Source of the DNA: Caulobacterales bacterium
Lineage (GTDB): Bacteria > Pseudomonadota > Alphaproteobacteria > Caulobacterales > Aquidulcibacteraceae
DNA: 64,000 nucleotides
Assembly (NCBI GenBank): GCA_017303355.1
Contig: JAFLCU010000003.1
Location: 229,810 to 293,809 of the forward strand
Direction of reading: 5' to 3'
Part shown: positions 34,786 through 43,805 of the stretch, piece by piece
Layout: every line of letters begins with the position of its first letter
Numbering within the stretch: position 1 is the first letter of the stretch
The notes under the pieces: generated by a model
What the model saw: the letters and a program-made list of their open reading frames with translations, nothing else
Database searches by the model: none
Told to the model about the DNA's origin: nothing
Made by a program: the position numbers and the translations under genes

Positions 34786-35898
34786 TTAGCCCAACCAATC
34801 CGGCCGCTTGAATGGCTTGCCCAGATCGCGCGCGACCGCTTCGTGCGTGACCGCGCCTTCATAGACGTTCAGCCCATTCGCCAGATGCGGATCGTCTTGC
34901 AGGGCCTTCTTGTACCCCTTGTTGGCCAACGCCAGCGTGAACGGCAGCGTCGCGTTGTTGAGCGCGAACGCGCTCGTGCGCGACACCGCCCCCGGCATGT
35001 TGGCGACGCAATAATGCACGATGCCATCGACCACGAAGGTCGGCTCGCTATGCGTCGTCGCCTTCGAGGTTTCAAAGCAGCCGCCTTGGTCGATCGAGAT
35101 ATCGACCAGGACCGAACCCGGACGCATCGTCTTCAGCATGTCGCGCGTGATCAGCTTCGGCGCCGCCGCACCCGCCACCAGCACGGCGCCGACGACGACA
35201 TCCGCTTCCTTGATCGCTTCGGCGATCGCGGCGCTGGTTGAATACACGGTTTCCAAACGGCCGTTGAACTCGCGATCAAGCTCTTCCAGGCGCGTTGGGT
35301 TCTTATCGAACACTTGCACGCGCGCGCGCATGCCCACCGCGATCTGCGCCGCGTTGTAGCCAGAAACGCCCGCGCCAAGAATGACAACGCTCGCCGGCTG
35401 CACGCCCGGCACGCCACCCATCAGCACGCCGCGCCCGCCATGCGCCTTCTCCAAGAAGTACGCGCCGACCTGGATCGACATCCGCCCCGCCACTTCCGAC
35501 ATCGGCTTCAGCAGCGGCAAGCGGCCGTCACGATCCGTCACCGTTTCGTACGCAATGCAGGTTGCGCCCGACTTCATCAGACCAGCCGCCTGCTCCGGAT
35601 CAGGCGCCAAGTGCAGGTAGGTGAAAAGCACATGGTGCGGCTTCAACCGCGCAATCTCGACCGCCTGCGGCTCCTTCACCTTCACGATCATCTCGGCCTG
35701 CTCGAACACCGCGTCCGCGTTCGGCAGAATTTTCACGCCGACCTTTTCATAGACGCTATCCGGCGCGCCGATGCCCTCGCCGGCCTTGGTCTCCAAGAAC
35801 ACCTCGTGGCCATAGCGGACGAGTTCCGCCGCGCTCTCCGGCGTCAGGCCGACGCGATATTCGTGAACCTTGATTTCCTTCGGGCAGCCAACGCGCAT
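34786..35898 (-). CDS. ald: Alanine dehydrogenase
   Basis: 370-aa NAD-dependent enzyme converting L-alanine to pyruvate and ammonia. It begins MRVGCPKEIKVHEYRVGLTP, the family N-terminus. The catalytic Lys and His regions are MIVKVKEP and LFTYLHLAPD. The NAD fold has VILGAGVSGYNAAQIAVGM. Toward the end are DISIDQGGCFETSKATTH and MPGAVSRTSAFALNNAT, both diagnostic for Ald over other dehydrogenases. GGAGGAAAA precedes the ATG. The divergent Lrp/AsnC gene upstream is the expected regulator. Confidence 0.96.
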   Translation of the reverse strand: MRVGCPKEIKVHEYRVGLTPESAAELVRYGHEVFLETKAGEGIGAPDSVYEKVGVKILPNADAVFEQAEMIVKVKEPQAVEIARLKPHHVLFTYLHLAPDPEQAAGLMKSGATCIAYETVTDRDGRLPLLKPMSEVAGRMSIQVGAYFLEKAHGGRGVLMGGVPGVQPASVVILGAGVSGYNAAQIAVGMRARVQVFDKNPTRLEELDREFNGRLETVYSTSAAIAEAIKEADVVVGAVLVAGAAAPKLITRDMLKTMRPGSVLVDISIDQGGCFETSKATTHSEPTFVVDGIVHYCVANMPGAVSRTSAFALNNATLPFTLALANKGYKKALQDDPHLANGLNVYEGAVTHEAVARDLGKPFKRPDWLG

Positions 35899-35915
35899 GG
35901 GATTTTCCTCCACGG

Positions 35916-35945
35916 AATGGGATTTCGACGCTCAAATATCCCATT
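35916..35945. promoter_or_regulatory. Inverted repeat in the ald-lrp intergenic region
   Basis: AATGGGAT (35916-35923) and ATCCCATT (35938-35945), perfect 8-base arms 14 bases apart. A third ATGGGAT (35897-35903) overlaps the ald start codon. Lrp/AsnC regulators bind such spaced symmetrical sites; assignment to the adjacent regulator is an inference. Confidence 0.5.
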
Positions 35946-36017
35946 TCCGGTGCACTTTCTTCCAAATCCCCCTATCTTGCCCCCTACATACGCCAAATTT
36001 CGAGCGCCAAACGCCAA

Positions 36018-36497
36018 ATGTCGGAAAAATCTCCTAGCCGGCTCGACGCCTTCGACCAAAAGATCCTGTTCGAGCTGGAGCGCGACGGCATGATGACCGC
36101 GGCGACGCTCGCTGAACGGGTTGGACTTTCCCCCTCCGCCTGCCATCGCCGCGTGAAGGCGCTTGAGGCCATGGGCGTGATCGAGGGCTACGCCGCCATC
36201 CTCTCGGAAACCGCTCTCGGCCGCAGCGCCACCATCTTCGTCGCGGTGACGCTGGAAAACCAAAAGCAGGAAACGATGGCCGCCTTCGAACGCGCCGTCG
36301 CCAAGTGCCGCGAAGTGCAAGACTGCCACTTGATGACCGGCGAGAGCGATTATCTGCTGCGCATCGTCATCGCCGACGACGACCGCTACGAGCGCGTCCA
36401 CCAAGACACGCTCTCACGGCTTCCCGGCGTGCGCCGCCTCGTCAGCAATTTCACCATCCGCACCGTATTCAGACGCGCGGCGAGTATTGCGCATTAA
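36018..36497 (+). CDS. Lrp/AsnC family regulator, probable ald regulator
   Basis: 159 aa. The N-terminal HTH is LDAFDQKILFELERDGMMT with LAERVGLSPSACHRRVKALEAMGVI. The C-terminal RAM domain contains IFVAVTLENQKQETMAAFE and CHLMTGESDYLLRIVIAD, the amino-acid-sensing core. Length is standard. It lies divergent from ald, an arrangement known for AldR-type regulators that respond to alanine. A terminator follows. Confidence 0.93.
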   Translation: MSEKSPSRLDAFDQKILFELERDGMMTAATLAERVGLSPSACHRRVKALEAMGVIEGYAAILSETALGRSATIFVAVTLENQKQETMAAFERAVAKCREVQDCHLMTGESDYLLRIVIADDDRYERVHQDTLSRLPGVRRLVSNFTIRTVFRRAASIAH

Positions 36498-36508
36498 GCT
36501 GGGCGCGT

Positions 36509-36542
36509 ATCCTTCTCACCGCGAGCGGGAGAAGGATGTTTT
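36509..36542 (+). terminator. Terminator after the Lrp gene
   Basis: ATCCTTCTC (36509-36517) pairs with GAGAAGGAT (36529-36537), followed by GTTTT. It lies 12 bases after the stop. Confidence 0.75.
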
Positions 36543-36585
36543 GAAGTCTGCTTTCGCCGATTTCTGCCGGCCCTTGTGCCGAGAG

Positions 36586-36855
36586 TTAGCGTCCTAAATC
36601 GCCGCTGACCTTTCGATCGAGTGACCGTGCGACAGCGATCGCGACCAGCCAATACAGAAGCACTGGAGTCCAAACAATCACGCCTAAAGTGTTCGGACCG
36701 ATTGCGGGGTGAAATATGATGCCTGCGAACACTGCGAGAAAAGCCCACCCGAAGACCGCAACAAAGCCAATGACAGCGAGGCCGACTGCCCAACCCGGCC
36801 TCCCCCGCCAGTGAGCAGCCAAGCCGGAGAGAGCCGCCAGCAATGCGGGCAGCAT
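36586..36855 (-). CDS. Small hypothetical membrane protein
   Basis: About 89 aa with three hydrophobic stretches: MLPALLAALSGLAA, WAVGLAVIGFVAVFGWAFLAVFAG and VIVWTPVLLYWLVAIAVA, and a basic tail. ATG 36855 or a TTG six bases upstream could start it; no clear ribosome-binding site is seen. Downstream base composition is slightly less G+C-rich than its neighbours. I recognise no family. Confidence 0.5.
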   Translation of the reverse strand: MLPALLAALSGLAAHWRGRPGWAVGLAVIGFVAVFGWAFLAVFAGIIFHPAIGPNTLGVIVWTPVLLYWLVAIAVARSLDRKVSGDLGR

Positions 36856-36887
36856 ATCCAAAAGTTGAGCAACTCGTCCGTCACGCC

Positions 36888-37679
36888 CTAACTCGGCCCA
36901 TCGTTCAAGCTCGCGTACGCGATCCCGCCATCCACCGCGATTGAATCGCCTACCACGTAATCCCCCGCCTTCGACGCCAAAAAGATCGCAGCCCCCGCCA
37001 TATCTTCATCGCGCCCGATCCGTCCCGCGGGCGTACGCGCCGCGACCGCATCGGCGTGATCGCGCGCGACCTTGTTCATCTCCGATGCAAACGGCCCCGG
37101 CGCGATCGCCGACATGACGATGTTGTCCTTGATCAGCCGCGCGGCCATGCGCTTGGTCAGATAGAGCAGCCCCGACTTCGACGCGTGATACGAATACGTC
37201 TCCCACGGATTGAGACGGATGCCGTCGATCGAGGCGATATTGATTACTTTCGCCGGCCGCTCCGCGCTCGCCGCCTTCTTCAGCGCGCCGTGCAAAGCCT
37301 GCGTGAGGAAGAACGGCGACTTGACGTTCAGGTCCATCACCTTGTCCCAGCCGTTCTCGGGAAATTCCTCGAACGGCGCGCCCCAGGCCGCGCCCGCATT
37401 GTTCACCAGAATGTCGAGCTTGCCGTTCTCCAGATCGTTGATCTTGCCCGCCAGCGCCTGACAGCCCGCGACCGTCGACACGTCCTGCGGCAGCGGAATG
37501 CACGGGCCATAAGCCGAGAGTTCGCCCGCCGTCTCGTCGCACGCCTCGGCCTTGCGCGAGGAGATGTAAACCTTGGCGCCGGACTCCAAATAGCCGCGCG
37601 CGATCATCTTGCCGATGCCGCGCGAGCCGCCCGTCACCAGCGCCACCCGGCCTTTAAGCGAGAATAGGTTTTCGATCAT
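36888..37679 (-). CDS. Short-chain dehydrogenase/reductase
   Basis: 263-aa classical SDR. The Rossmann motif is VALVTGGSRGIGKMIA, then DILVNNAGAAWG, the catalytic Ser in INIASIDG, and Tyr/Lys in YSYHASKSGLLY. GDYVVGDSIAVDGG is the usual C-terminal block. ATG 37679 is chosen with GGGCGGAT upstream; the frame extends but without motif support. Many relatives are annotated as gluconate dehydrogenase- or FabG-like; the substrate is unknown. Confidence 0.9.
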   Translation of the reverse strand: MIENLFSLKGRVALVTGGSRGIGKMIARGYLESGAKVYISSRKAEACDETAGELSAYGPCIPLPQDVSTVAGCQALAGKINDLENGKLDILVNNAGAAWGAPFEEFPENGWDKVMDLNVKSPFFLTQALHGALKKAASAERPAKVINIASIDGIRLNPWETYSYHASKSGLLYLTKRMAARLIKDNIVMSAIAPGPFASEMNKVARDHADAVAARTPAGRIGRDEDMAGAAIFLASKAGDYVVGDSIAVDGGIAYASLNDGPS

Positions 37680-37763
37680 GATCCGCCCTCTATTTGGGCG
37701 ATGATAGGAATTCCCCGCCCACGCCGCCACCGAAATGGCGGCGACGCCATCGCGCATTAAGCG

Positions 37764-37830
37764 AATATGGACCGCCAGCGCCCTCGCCGGCAGGCGCCGC
37801 GATTGCCGGCGAGGGCGCCGGCGGTCCATA
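37764..37830. repeat. Repeat family B, short full copy
   Basis: AATATGGACCGCCAGCGCCC on the left and GGGCGCCGGCGGTCCATA on the right, with an inner CTCGCCGGCA/TGCCGGCGAG palindrome. One mismatch in the left end relative to the copy at 27.9 kb. It lies upstream of acs. Confidence 0.82.
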
Positions 37831-37869
37831 AACCCCGCTGACAAGAACACCGCCCGAGGAACGCTCCCC

Positions 37870-39819
37870 ATGTCTGATCCAGTCGTCATCCCGGTGCCCA
37901 AGGAATGGGCCGAGCGCGCCTACGTCGATGACGTCAAATACCGCGCCATGCACGCCTCCGCCTCGAACGATCCGGAAGCGTTCTGGGGCGTGCACGGCCA
38001 GCGCCTCGATTGGATCAAGCCCTACACCAAGGTAAAGGACACCAGCTTCAACGAAGCCGATTTCCATATCCGCTGGTACGAAGACGGCGTTCTCAATGTC
38101 AGCGCTAATTGCATCGATCGTCATTTGGAGACACGCGGCGATCAGGTCGCCATCATCTGGGAAGGCGACGACCCCAGCCAATCGCGCTCAATCACCTATC
38201 GCGAACTGCACGCCGAGGTCTGCACCTTCGCCAACGTGCTGAAAGCGCGCGGCGTCAAACGCGGCGACCGTGTCACCATCTACATGCCGATGATTCCGGA
38301 AGCCGCGTTCGCGATGCTCGCCTGCACGCGCATCGGCGCCATCCATTCAGTCGTGTTCGGCGGCTTTTCCCCGGAGAGCCTCGCCAGCCGCATCAAGGAT
38401 TGCGAATCGCGCTGCGTGATCACCGCCGACGAAGGCGTACGCGGCGGCAAAGTCATTCCGCTGAAACACAATGTCGATGAAGCGCTGACCCACGCGCACA
38501 CGCCCACCGACGTCAACACCGTGATCGTCGTCACCCGCACCGGCGCCGGCGTGCCGATGACCGAAGGCCGCGATTTTGTCTATGAAGACGAAGCCGCCAA
38601 GGTCTCCGCCGATTGCCCGCCCGAACCGATGGGCGCGGAAGATCCGCTCTTCATCCTCTACACCTCGGGCTCGACCGGCAAACCCAAGGGCGTGCTGCAC
38701 ACGACCGGCGGCTATCTCGTCTATGCGGCGATGACGCATCAATACGTGTTCGACTATCGCGATGGCGACATCTATTGGTGCACCGCCGACGTGGGTTGGG
38801 TCACCGGCCATTCCTACATCGTCTATGGCCCGCTCGCGAACGGCGCGACCACGCTCATGTTCGAAGGCGTGCCGAATTACCCGACCAATTCGCGCTTCTG
38901 GGAGGTGATCGACAAGCACAAGGTCAACATCTTCTACACCGCGCCCACCGCCATTCGCGCGCTCATGCGCGACGGCGAAGCGCCGGTGAAGCGCACCTCG
39001 CGCGAAAGCTTGCGCCTGATCGGCACCGTCGGCGAACCGATCAATCCCGAAGCCTGGCTTTGGTATTATCGCACGGTGGGCGATTCACGCTGCCCCGTGG
39101 TCGATACCTGGTGGCAAACCGAAACGGGCGCGGCGCTCATCACCAATCTGCCGGGCGCCACTGCGATGAAACCAGGCAGCGCCACACGCCCCTTCTTCGG
39201 CATCAAGCCCGCGCTCGTCGATGACAAAGGCGAATTCCTCGAAGGCGCCACCAGCGGCAATCTCGTGCTGCTCGATTCATGGCCCGGCCAAATGCGCACC
39301 GTCTATGGAGATCACCAGCGTTTCTTCGACACCTATTTCCGCACTTATCCAGGCACCTATTTCACCGGCGACGGCTGCCGCCGCGACGAGGACGGCTATT
39401 ATTGGATCACCGGCCGCGTCGATGACGTGCTCAACGTCAGCGGCCATCGCATCGGCACCGCCGAAATCGAAAGCGCGCTCGTCGCGGATACGAAAGTCGC
39501 CGAAGCCGCTGTCGTCGGCTATCCGCACGACATCAAAGGCCAAGGCATCTATTGCTTCGTCACCTTGAAGCAAGGCATCGAGCCCAGCGACGAACTCAAG
39601 CGCGAACTGGTCCACTACGTCCGCCACGAAATTGGCCCAACCGCGACGCCCGACATCATCCAATGGGCCCCCGGCCTCCCCAAAACCCGCAGCGGCAAAA
39701 TCATGCGTCGCATCCTGCGTAAGATCGCCGAAAACGAGCTCAGCAATCTGGGCGACACCAGCACGCTGGCTGATCCGAGCGTGGTGGACGATCTGGTGCG
39801 CAATCGGGTGAGCGGCTAA
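37870..39819 (+). CDS. acs: Acetyl-CoA synthetase
   Basis: 649-aa AMP-forming acetate:CoA ligase. Motifs in order: [21 protein letters not shown] (nucleotide loop), the [16 protein letters not shown] acetate-pocket block, [36 protein letters not shown] and [12 protein letters not shown] with the regulatory, acetylatable Lys. N-terminal AFW and W residues fit Acs rather than PrpE. The ATG at 37870 is preceded by GAGGAACG. It stands alone after a repeat and lets the cell activate acetate. Confidence 0.96.
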   Translation: MSDPVVIPVPKEWAERAYVDDVKYRAMHASASNDPEAFWGVHGQRLDWIKPYTKVKDTSFNEADFHIRWYEDGVLNVSANCIDRHLETRGDQVAIIWEGDDPSQSRSITYRELHAEVCTFANVLKARGVKRGDRVTIYMPMIPEAAFAMLACTRIGAIHSVVFGGFSPESLASRIKDCESRCVITADEGVRGGKVIPLKHNVDEALTHAHTPTDVNTVIVVTRTGAGVPMTEGRDFVYEDEAAKVSADCPPEPMGAEDPLFILYTSGSTGKPKGVLHTTGGYLVYAAMTHQYVFDYRDGDIYWCTADVGWVTGHSYIVYGPLANGATTLMFEGVPNYPTNSRFWEVIDKHKVNIFYTAPTAIRALMRDGEAPVKRTSRESLRLIGTVGEPINPEAWLWYYRTVGDSRCPVVDTWWQTETGAALITNLPGATAMKPGSATRPFFGIKPALVDDKGEFLEGATSGNLVLLDSWPGQMRTVYGDHQRFFDTYFRTYPGTYFTGDGCRRDEDGYYWITGRVDDVLNVSGHRIGTAEIESALVADTKVAEAAVVGYPHDIKGQGIYCFVTLKQGIEPSDELKRELVHYVRHEIGPTATPDIIQWAPGLPKTRSGKIMRRILRKIAENELSNLGDTSTLADPSVVDDLVRNRVSG

Positions 39820-39843
39820 CGCTCAACTCTCGCAATCAAACCA

Positions 39844-39955
39844 CCGTCATCCCGGACGCGCGCAGCGCGATCCGGGACCCAGGGCTTCAAGCGCAGTGCT
39901 TTGTCACACCTGGGTCCCGACTCTCCGCTTCGCTCCACGACCTCGATCCAGGGTA
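39844..39955. repeat. Repeat family A, decayed copy
   Basis: ACCGTCATCCCGGACGCG and CCGGGACCCAGGG on the left; CCTGGGTCCCG on the right. The right terminal end is lost. It follows acs; no gene lies between here and 40022. Confidence 0.75.
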
Positions 39956-40021
39956 CGTGTTGCGTCGACTAGTTGAACTCACAGCCCAAGTCGGACAGAG
40001 GGAAAGCCGTCGCCTCGGGCC

Positions 40022-40549
40022 TCACGGATTCGCTTGCTCCCACTTGCCTTGGACGTGACGCCAAGTTTCGCTCGACCCCGCGTGCGAGTAGATTTCAACC
40101 CATTCAGCATTCATGTCGCTGGCGACCCCCATCGCGATCTCGCGAGCACTGGGCCAATCCTCGCAATCAATCGTGCGGCGCCACAGGTCGGGCGCATACC
40201 TAAAGTCGAACAGCATACCACCGGGACGCGGGTCGTTCGGCACAAGATCGGCAATGTTGTCCGGAACGGGAAAGCCCAGATTTTTCATCCCTAACCACCG
40301 AAGAAGGCCCGCCTTTCCTTCGTCGGATGTGTAGAGGCGAGTGACAATCATCTGAAGCGTTAGGATGAGCGCTTGTGTGCTATCGACGCCCATGCCGTAG
40401 GAGTTGATCGTCTTTTCTCCCAGGCCGACGATTTCGAACTCGCAGCGGTAGTCGTTGCCATCGGGTTCGGGCTGCATGATTGAAATTTGAACTATCGAGC
40501 CAGAAGGGTCGGCGAGGTCTATCGTTCGACTGGCGATGACTATGGGCAT
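40022..40549 (-). CDS. Hypothetical protein, N-terminal part DUF6968-like
   Basis: 175 aa, soluble, no membrane segment. The first ~95 residues (VIASRTIDLADPSG; CEFEIVGLGEKTINSYGMGVDSTQALILTL) resemble the DUF6968 domain as I remember it. The remaining part, with RYAPDLWRRTIDCEDW and WVEIYSHAGSSETWRHVQ, is unfamiliar and may be a second small domain. GGAAGG precedes the ATG. Function unknown; base composition is a little lower in G+C than neighbours. Confidence 0.7.
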   Translation of the reverse strand: MPIVIASRTIDLADPSGSIVQISIMQPEPDGNDYRCEFEIVGLGEKTINSYGMGVDSTQALILTLQMIVTRLYTSDEGKAGLLRWLGMKNLGFPVPDNIADLVPNDPRPGGMLFDFRYAPDLWRRTIDCEDWPSAREIAMGVASDMNAEWVEIYSHAGSSETWRHVQGKWEQANP

Positions 40550-40676
40550 GTGACGAGCCTTCCGTGCGCATTTCTAGCGACTACACGATAGGATTTGAAT
40601 GTCGCCTTTCGGCGAAAAACAGGCCCCACCAACGCGCAGGATGGATTGTCGTCGCCGCCCAGGCTAATTCCCCGGC

Positions 40677-41006
40677 ATGGCGCGTCCCAAGAACATCACC
40701 GAGTTTGAGATCAAGGTTGAGGGCGAGCCCTATATCTGGCGGCTTCAACGCGGCCCGCAATGGTCGAACAATCCCATCGAGCGCCGCGGCAAGGCGATCG
40801 CCGTGCGTCACAAGGAAGGGACGCGCGAAGCCATCATCGAGTTTCCAGCTGGGCCGCCACCCAAATTCGGCGCGCCGGTCTTGAAGGCCTCGCAGATTCC
40901 AACATTGCTGGTCGCGCGCGCCATCCAATCCGCGATCGGCGCCGGCTGGGAGCCCATGTCCCGCGGCAAACCCGTGCCGATAGTCGTCGATGAGACCGGC
41001 GCCTAA
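40677..41006 (+). CDS. Hypothetical protein
   Basis: 109-aa basic, soluble protein starting MARPKNITEFEIKVEGEPYIW and ending PVPIVVDETGA. It reads as a small alpha/beta domain with a conserved-looking W-R-L-x-R-G-P-x-W core. No ribosome-binding site is obvious. Codon use on this strand looks genuine compared with the long antisense frame over it. It converges on plsC with a few bases of overlap. I recognise no family. Confidence 0.6.
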   Translation: MARPKNITEFEIKVEGEPYIWRLQRGPQWSNNPIERRGKAIAVRHKEGTREAIIEFPAGPPPKFGAPVLKASQIPTLLVARAIQSAIGAGWEPMSRGKPVPIVVDETGA

Positions 41007-41620
41007 AGCGTAGCAGCTGCGAACTTCTCCGGATGCTTGCCCCTCACGCCAACATAGTGCGCCTGGATCAGCGCTAAATCCGCCGCATAATCCCCGCTCG
41101 GTTCCACCACCGCCGCCAAGCTCACGCGCTTGGTTCCATAATCCAGCACGCTGATCACCAGCGGCACGCCCGCGCCGTGGGCGATATGATAGAAGCCGCT
41201 CTTCCATTCGCGCGCCAAGCTGCGCGTGCCTTCAGGCGGGATCGCCAGGATCATCCGCTCGCGCGCCGCGAATTGCTCGCGCATCACGTTGACGACGTCA
41301 TTGCTCTGGGAGCGGTCGATCGGCACGCAGCCCAGCGCCTTCAGCGCCCAGCCGAACGGGCCTTGCGTCAAACTCTTCTTGCCCATCCAAGCGAGCTTCA
41401 CGCGATAGACGCCGGCCGTCGCCAGCATGTTGAGCCCGTCCCAATTCGACGTATGCGGCGCGGCCACCAGCACGGCCTTGTCCAAGCCCGGCCAATCGCC
41501 GCGCACCTTCCATCCCGCCAAGCTGAGATACGCGGATGACAGCCACCGCACGACTTCCGACCCCACGCCGCGATACGGCCCAGGTCGCGCGGTCGAACCA
41601 TCGATCAGAGTTTGCCCCAT
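41003..41620 (-). CDS. 1-acyl-glycerol-3-phosphate acyltransferase-like (PlsC family)
   Basis: 205 aa. The acyltransferase motif I is APHTSNWDGL (HxxxxD), motif II-like GKKSLTQGPFGWALKALG, and motif III AIPPEGTRSLAREWKSGFYHIA. It is a membrane-associated enzyme acylating lysophosphatidate or a related acceptor. The HTSNWD version typifies a compact subgroup whose acceptor is often not lysophosphatidate, so the substrate is open. It is divergent from the DUF6165 gene. Confidence 0.88.
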   Translation of the reverse strand: MGQTLIDGSTARPGPYRGVGSEVVRWLSSAYLSLAGWKVRGDWPGLDKAVLVAAPHTSNWDGLNMLATAGVYRVKLAWMGKKSLTQGPFGWALKALGCVPIDRSQSNDVVNVMREQFAARERMILAIPPEGTRSLAREWKSGFYHIAHGAGVPLVISVLDYGTKRVSLAAVVEPSGDYAADLALIQAHYVGVRGKHPEKFAAATL

Positions 41621-41706
41621 CGCCCTCGCCTACACCAACCGCGCACTGCGGTCGAGTTTGGCGAGAGCCGCTGGCGCGGCGCGATGGCCCGCCTATACTC
41701 GAGCGC

Positions 41707-42087
41707 ATGAAGCCCCTTTCCGCGCCGCTTTCACTTGGCGAGCTGATCGATCGCCTGACGATCCTTGAGATCAAGGCCCAGCGCATCGCTTCACCGACGA
41801 AACGCGTGTTCATCACGCGCGAGCGCGACGCGCTGGCGGCGATGGCGGCGCCATATCTGAAAAGCGCCGCCGTCGCGCGCCTGAAGCGCCAACTCACCAT
41901 GGTGAATCGCGTGTTGTGGGTGGCGGAAGAAGCTTCGCGCCAACGCTTTCGACGCAGTCCCACGCCCGCGATCGCAGCACCCCTGCTCACCAAGATCGCG
42001 CGCAACAACGACAAGCGCCATCGCTTGAAGCAGCGCATCAGCCGCCTCTCCGGCGGCGTCATCGTCGAGCAAAAATCCTATTACTAG
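41707..42087 (+). CDS. DUF6165-like protein
   Basis: 126 aa, basic and helical. SAPLSLGELIDRLTILEIKAQRI is the hallmark of the DUF6165 family as I recall it; the rest (VNRVLWVAEEASRQRF, ARNNDKRHRLKQRI) is charged helix. Such genes frequently sit beside TPR glycosyltransferases, as here, where the TPR-GT gene converges on it with overlap. A role in glycan assembly is inferred from context only. Confidence 0.78.
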   Translation: MKPLSAPLSLGELIDRLTILEIKAQRIASPTKRVFITRERDALAAMAAPYLKSAAVARLKRQLTMVNRVLWVAEEASRQRFRRSPTPAIAAPLLTKIARNNDKRHRLKQRISRLSGGVIVEQKSYY

Positions 42088-43805
42088 AGTGCTGCGTGCA
42101 CGGCGGCGATCACGCCATCCCAATCGCCAAAGCGCGTCTGCCTGAAGAGACGCGCTTGGGGATACCACGGCGTATCCGCGCGCTCACGCATCCAGCGCCA
42201 ATCGCAATGATGCGGCAGCATGACCCATACCGGCTTGCCGAGCGCGCCAGCCAGATGCGCCACGCCGGTATCGATCGTGATCACCAGATCGAGATTTGAG
42301 ATCAGCGCCGCTAGCTCGGCGAAATCCGCGGTCGCCGCGCCAAAGTCGCGAACGCCGCGTGCGCGCAGCAAATCCTTCTCCGCGCCCACATCGTACTGCA
42401 AGCTCACAAAGTCCGCTTCAGCCTCCAGCAAACCCGCCAGCGCCGCACGATCCAGTCTGCGCCAGAATTGGCGTGCGCCCCGCCCGCCGCTGGTCCAGCA
42501 CACGCCGACGCGTCGCCTCGCGCGCGCGCCTAATTGCGCCGCCCAATGCGCGACGCCCTCTGGCGGCGCGCTGAGATACGGAATTCTCGCGGGAATATTC
42601 TCGACGCGCAAACCCAGCGCCAGCGGCAAACTCATCAGCGGCGTGCGAAAATCCACGCGCGGCGCCGGCGCGCGCGCGTCAATCACCTCAACGCCGCCCA
42701 AGCTCCGCATCAGCGCAAGCGTCTGCGGCCGCTCCTGCAGATAGACTTTGCCCGCGCGCGCGGCGAGCACGCTCGCCAAGCGGCTAAACTGGAAGAGATC
42801 GCCGAAGCCTTGCTCCCATTGCAGTAGCACGCTCTTGCCTTCGATCGGCTCCGCGCCCAGCCAAACCGGCGCATCGCCATTTGGCATCGGCGGCGCACCG
42901 CGCACGCGCCAACGCGCTTCGTACGCGGCAAAACCTTGCTCGAAATCACCTTGCACCAGCAGAACATCCGCGCGCGCATACATCGCGTCCGCATCATCCG
43001 GCGTCGCCGCAAGCACACGATCGTATGCCGTCAGCGCCTCCACATCACAATTCATCACGCCCAGCACGTAGCCACGGCGCGACCAATGATCCACGCGCTC
43101 CGGCTGACGCGCGATCACGGCGTCGATCTCCGCCAGACCCTCTTCGGCGCGCCCCAAACTAGCCAACGCCGTCGCGCGCCCCGCACGCGCGCCAAGATGA
43201 TCGCCGCGCAAGACAAGCAAACGGTCAAACACCGACAGCGCCTCCTCATGCCGTTCCAGCGCTTGCAACGATGAGGCTTTGGCAAAGAGTACGCCCACAT
43301 CGTCCGCAGGCGCGCGTACACTTGCCGCAAGCGCATCCTCGTAGCGCCCAAGCGCCGCCAAGGCCGATGCACGATTCGCATGAAGCTCCGGCCTGTCGAA
43401 GCCCCCGGCGAGCGCCGCGTCATAATCGGCCAGGGCTTCCGCGTGCCGCCGCAACGCCGCGTTTGAAACACCACGCGCCAACAGCGCCTGCACGTCACCG
43501 CGTTTCAGCACAAGCACACGGGCGAACGCGTCCACCGCCTCCGCATGGCGTTTCGCCGCCGCGAGCGCCGCGCCGTGATTGAACGCAACCGCGGCATCCT
43601 TCGGCGCCAGCGCCCCAGCGCGCGCAAACCATTCCGCGGCCTTCGCCAAATCACCTTTGGCATGCAGCACGGCCGCGAAAAGATGCACAGCTTGCGCGTC
43701 GCCCGGCGCACGCGCCGTCAGCGTCCGCAACGCCCTTTCCGCACCCGCCAGATCACCGCGCTGAAACAGCGCCAGCGCCGCCGCGAACTCAGCCGCGGAC
43801 GACAT
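42084..43805 (-). CDS. TPR protein fused to GT9-like glycosyltransferase domain
   Basis: 573 aa. Residues 1-~290 are about eight TPR units (AAEWFARAGALAPKDAAVAFNHGAAL; ALAAYDRVLAATPDDADAMY-type repeats). The C-terminal ~280 residues resemble heptosyltransferase-like GT9 folds: VLLQWEQGFGDLFQFSRL, VGVCWTSGG and LDLVITIDTGVAHLAGALGKPVW, the last being the nucleotide-sugar block. It probably glycosylates a surface glycan or protein. It overlaps the GT25 gene upstream by 17 bases, so they are co-expressed. Confidence 0.87.
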   Translation of the reverse strand: MSSAAEFAAALALFQRGDLAGAERALRTLTARAPGDAQAVHLFAAVLHAKGDLAKAAEWFARAGALAPKDAAVAFNHGAALAAAKRHAEAVDAFARVLVLKRGDVQALLARGVSNAALRRHAEALADYDAALAGGFDRPELHANRASALAALGRYEDALAASVRAPADDVGVLFAKASSLQALERHEEALSVFDRLLVLRGDHLGARAGRATALASLGRAEEGLAEIDAVIARQPERVDHWSRRGYVLGVMNCDVEALTAYDRVLAATPDDADAMYARADVLLVQGDFEQGFAAYEARWRVRGAPPMPNGDAPVWLGAEPIEGKSVLLQWEQGFGDLFQFSRLASVLAARAGKVYLQERPQTLALMRSLGGVEVIDARAPAPRVDFRTPLMSLPLALGLRVENIPARIPYLSAPPEGVAHWAAQLGARARRRVGVCWTSGGRGARQFWRRLDRAALAGLLEAEADFVSLQYDVGAEKDLLRARGVRDFGAATADFAELAALISNLDLVITIDTGVAHLAGALGKPVWVMLPHHCDWRWMRERADTPWYPQARLFRQTRFGDWDGVIAAVHAAL

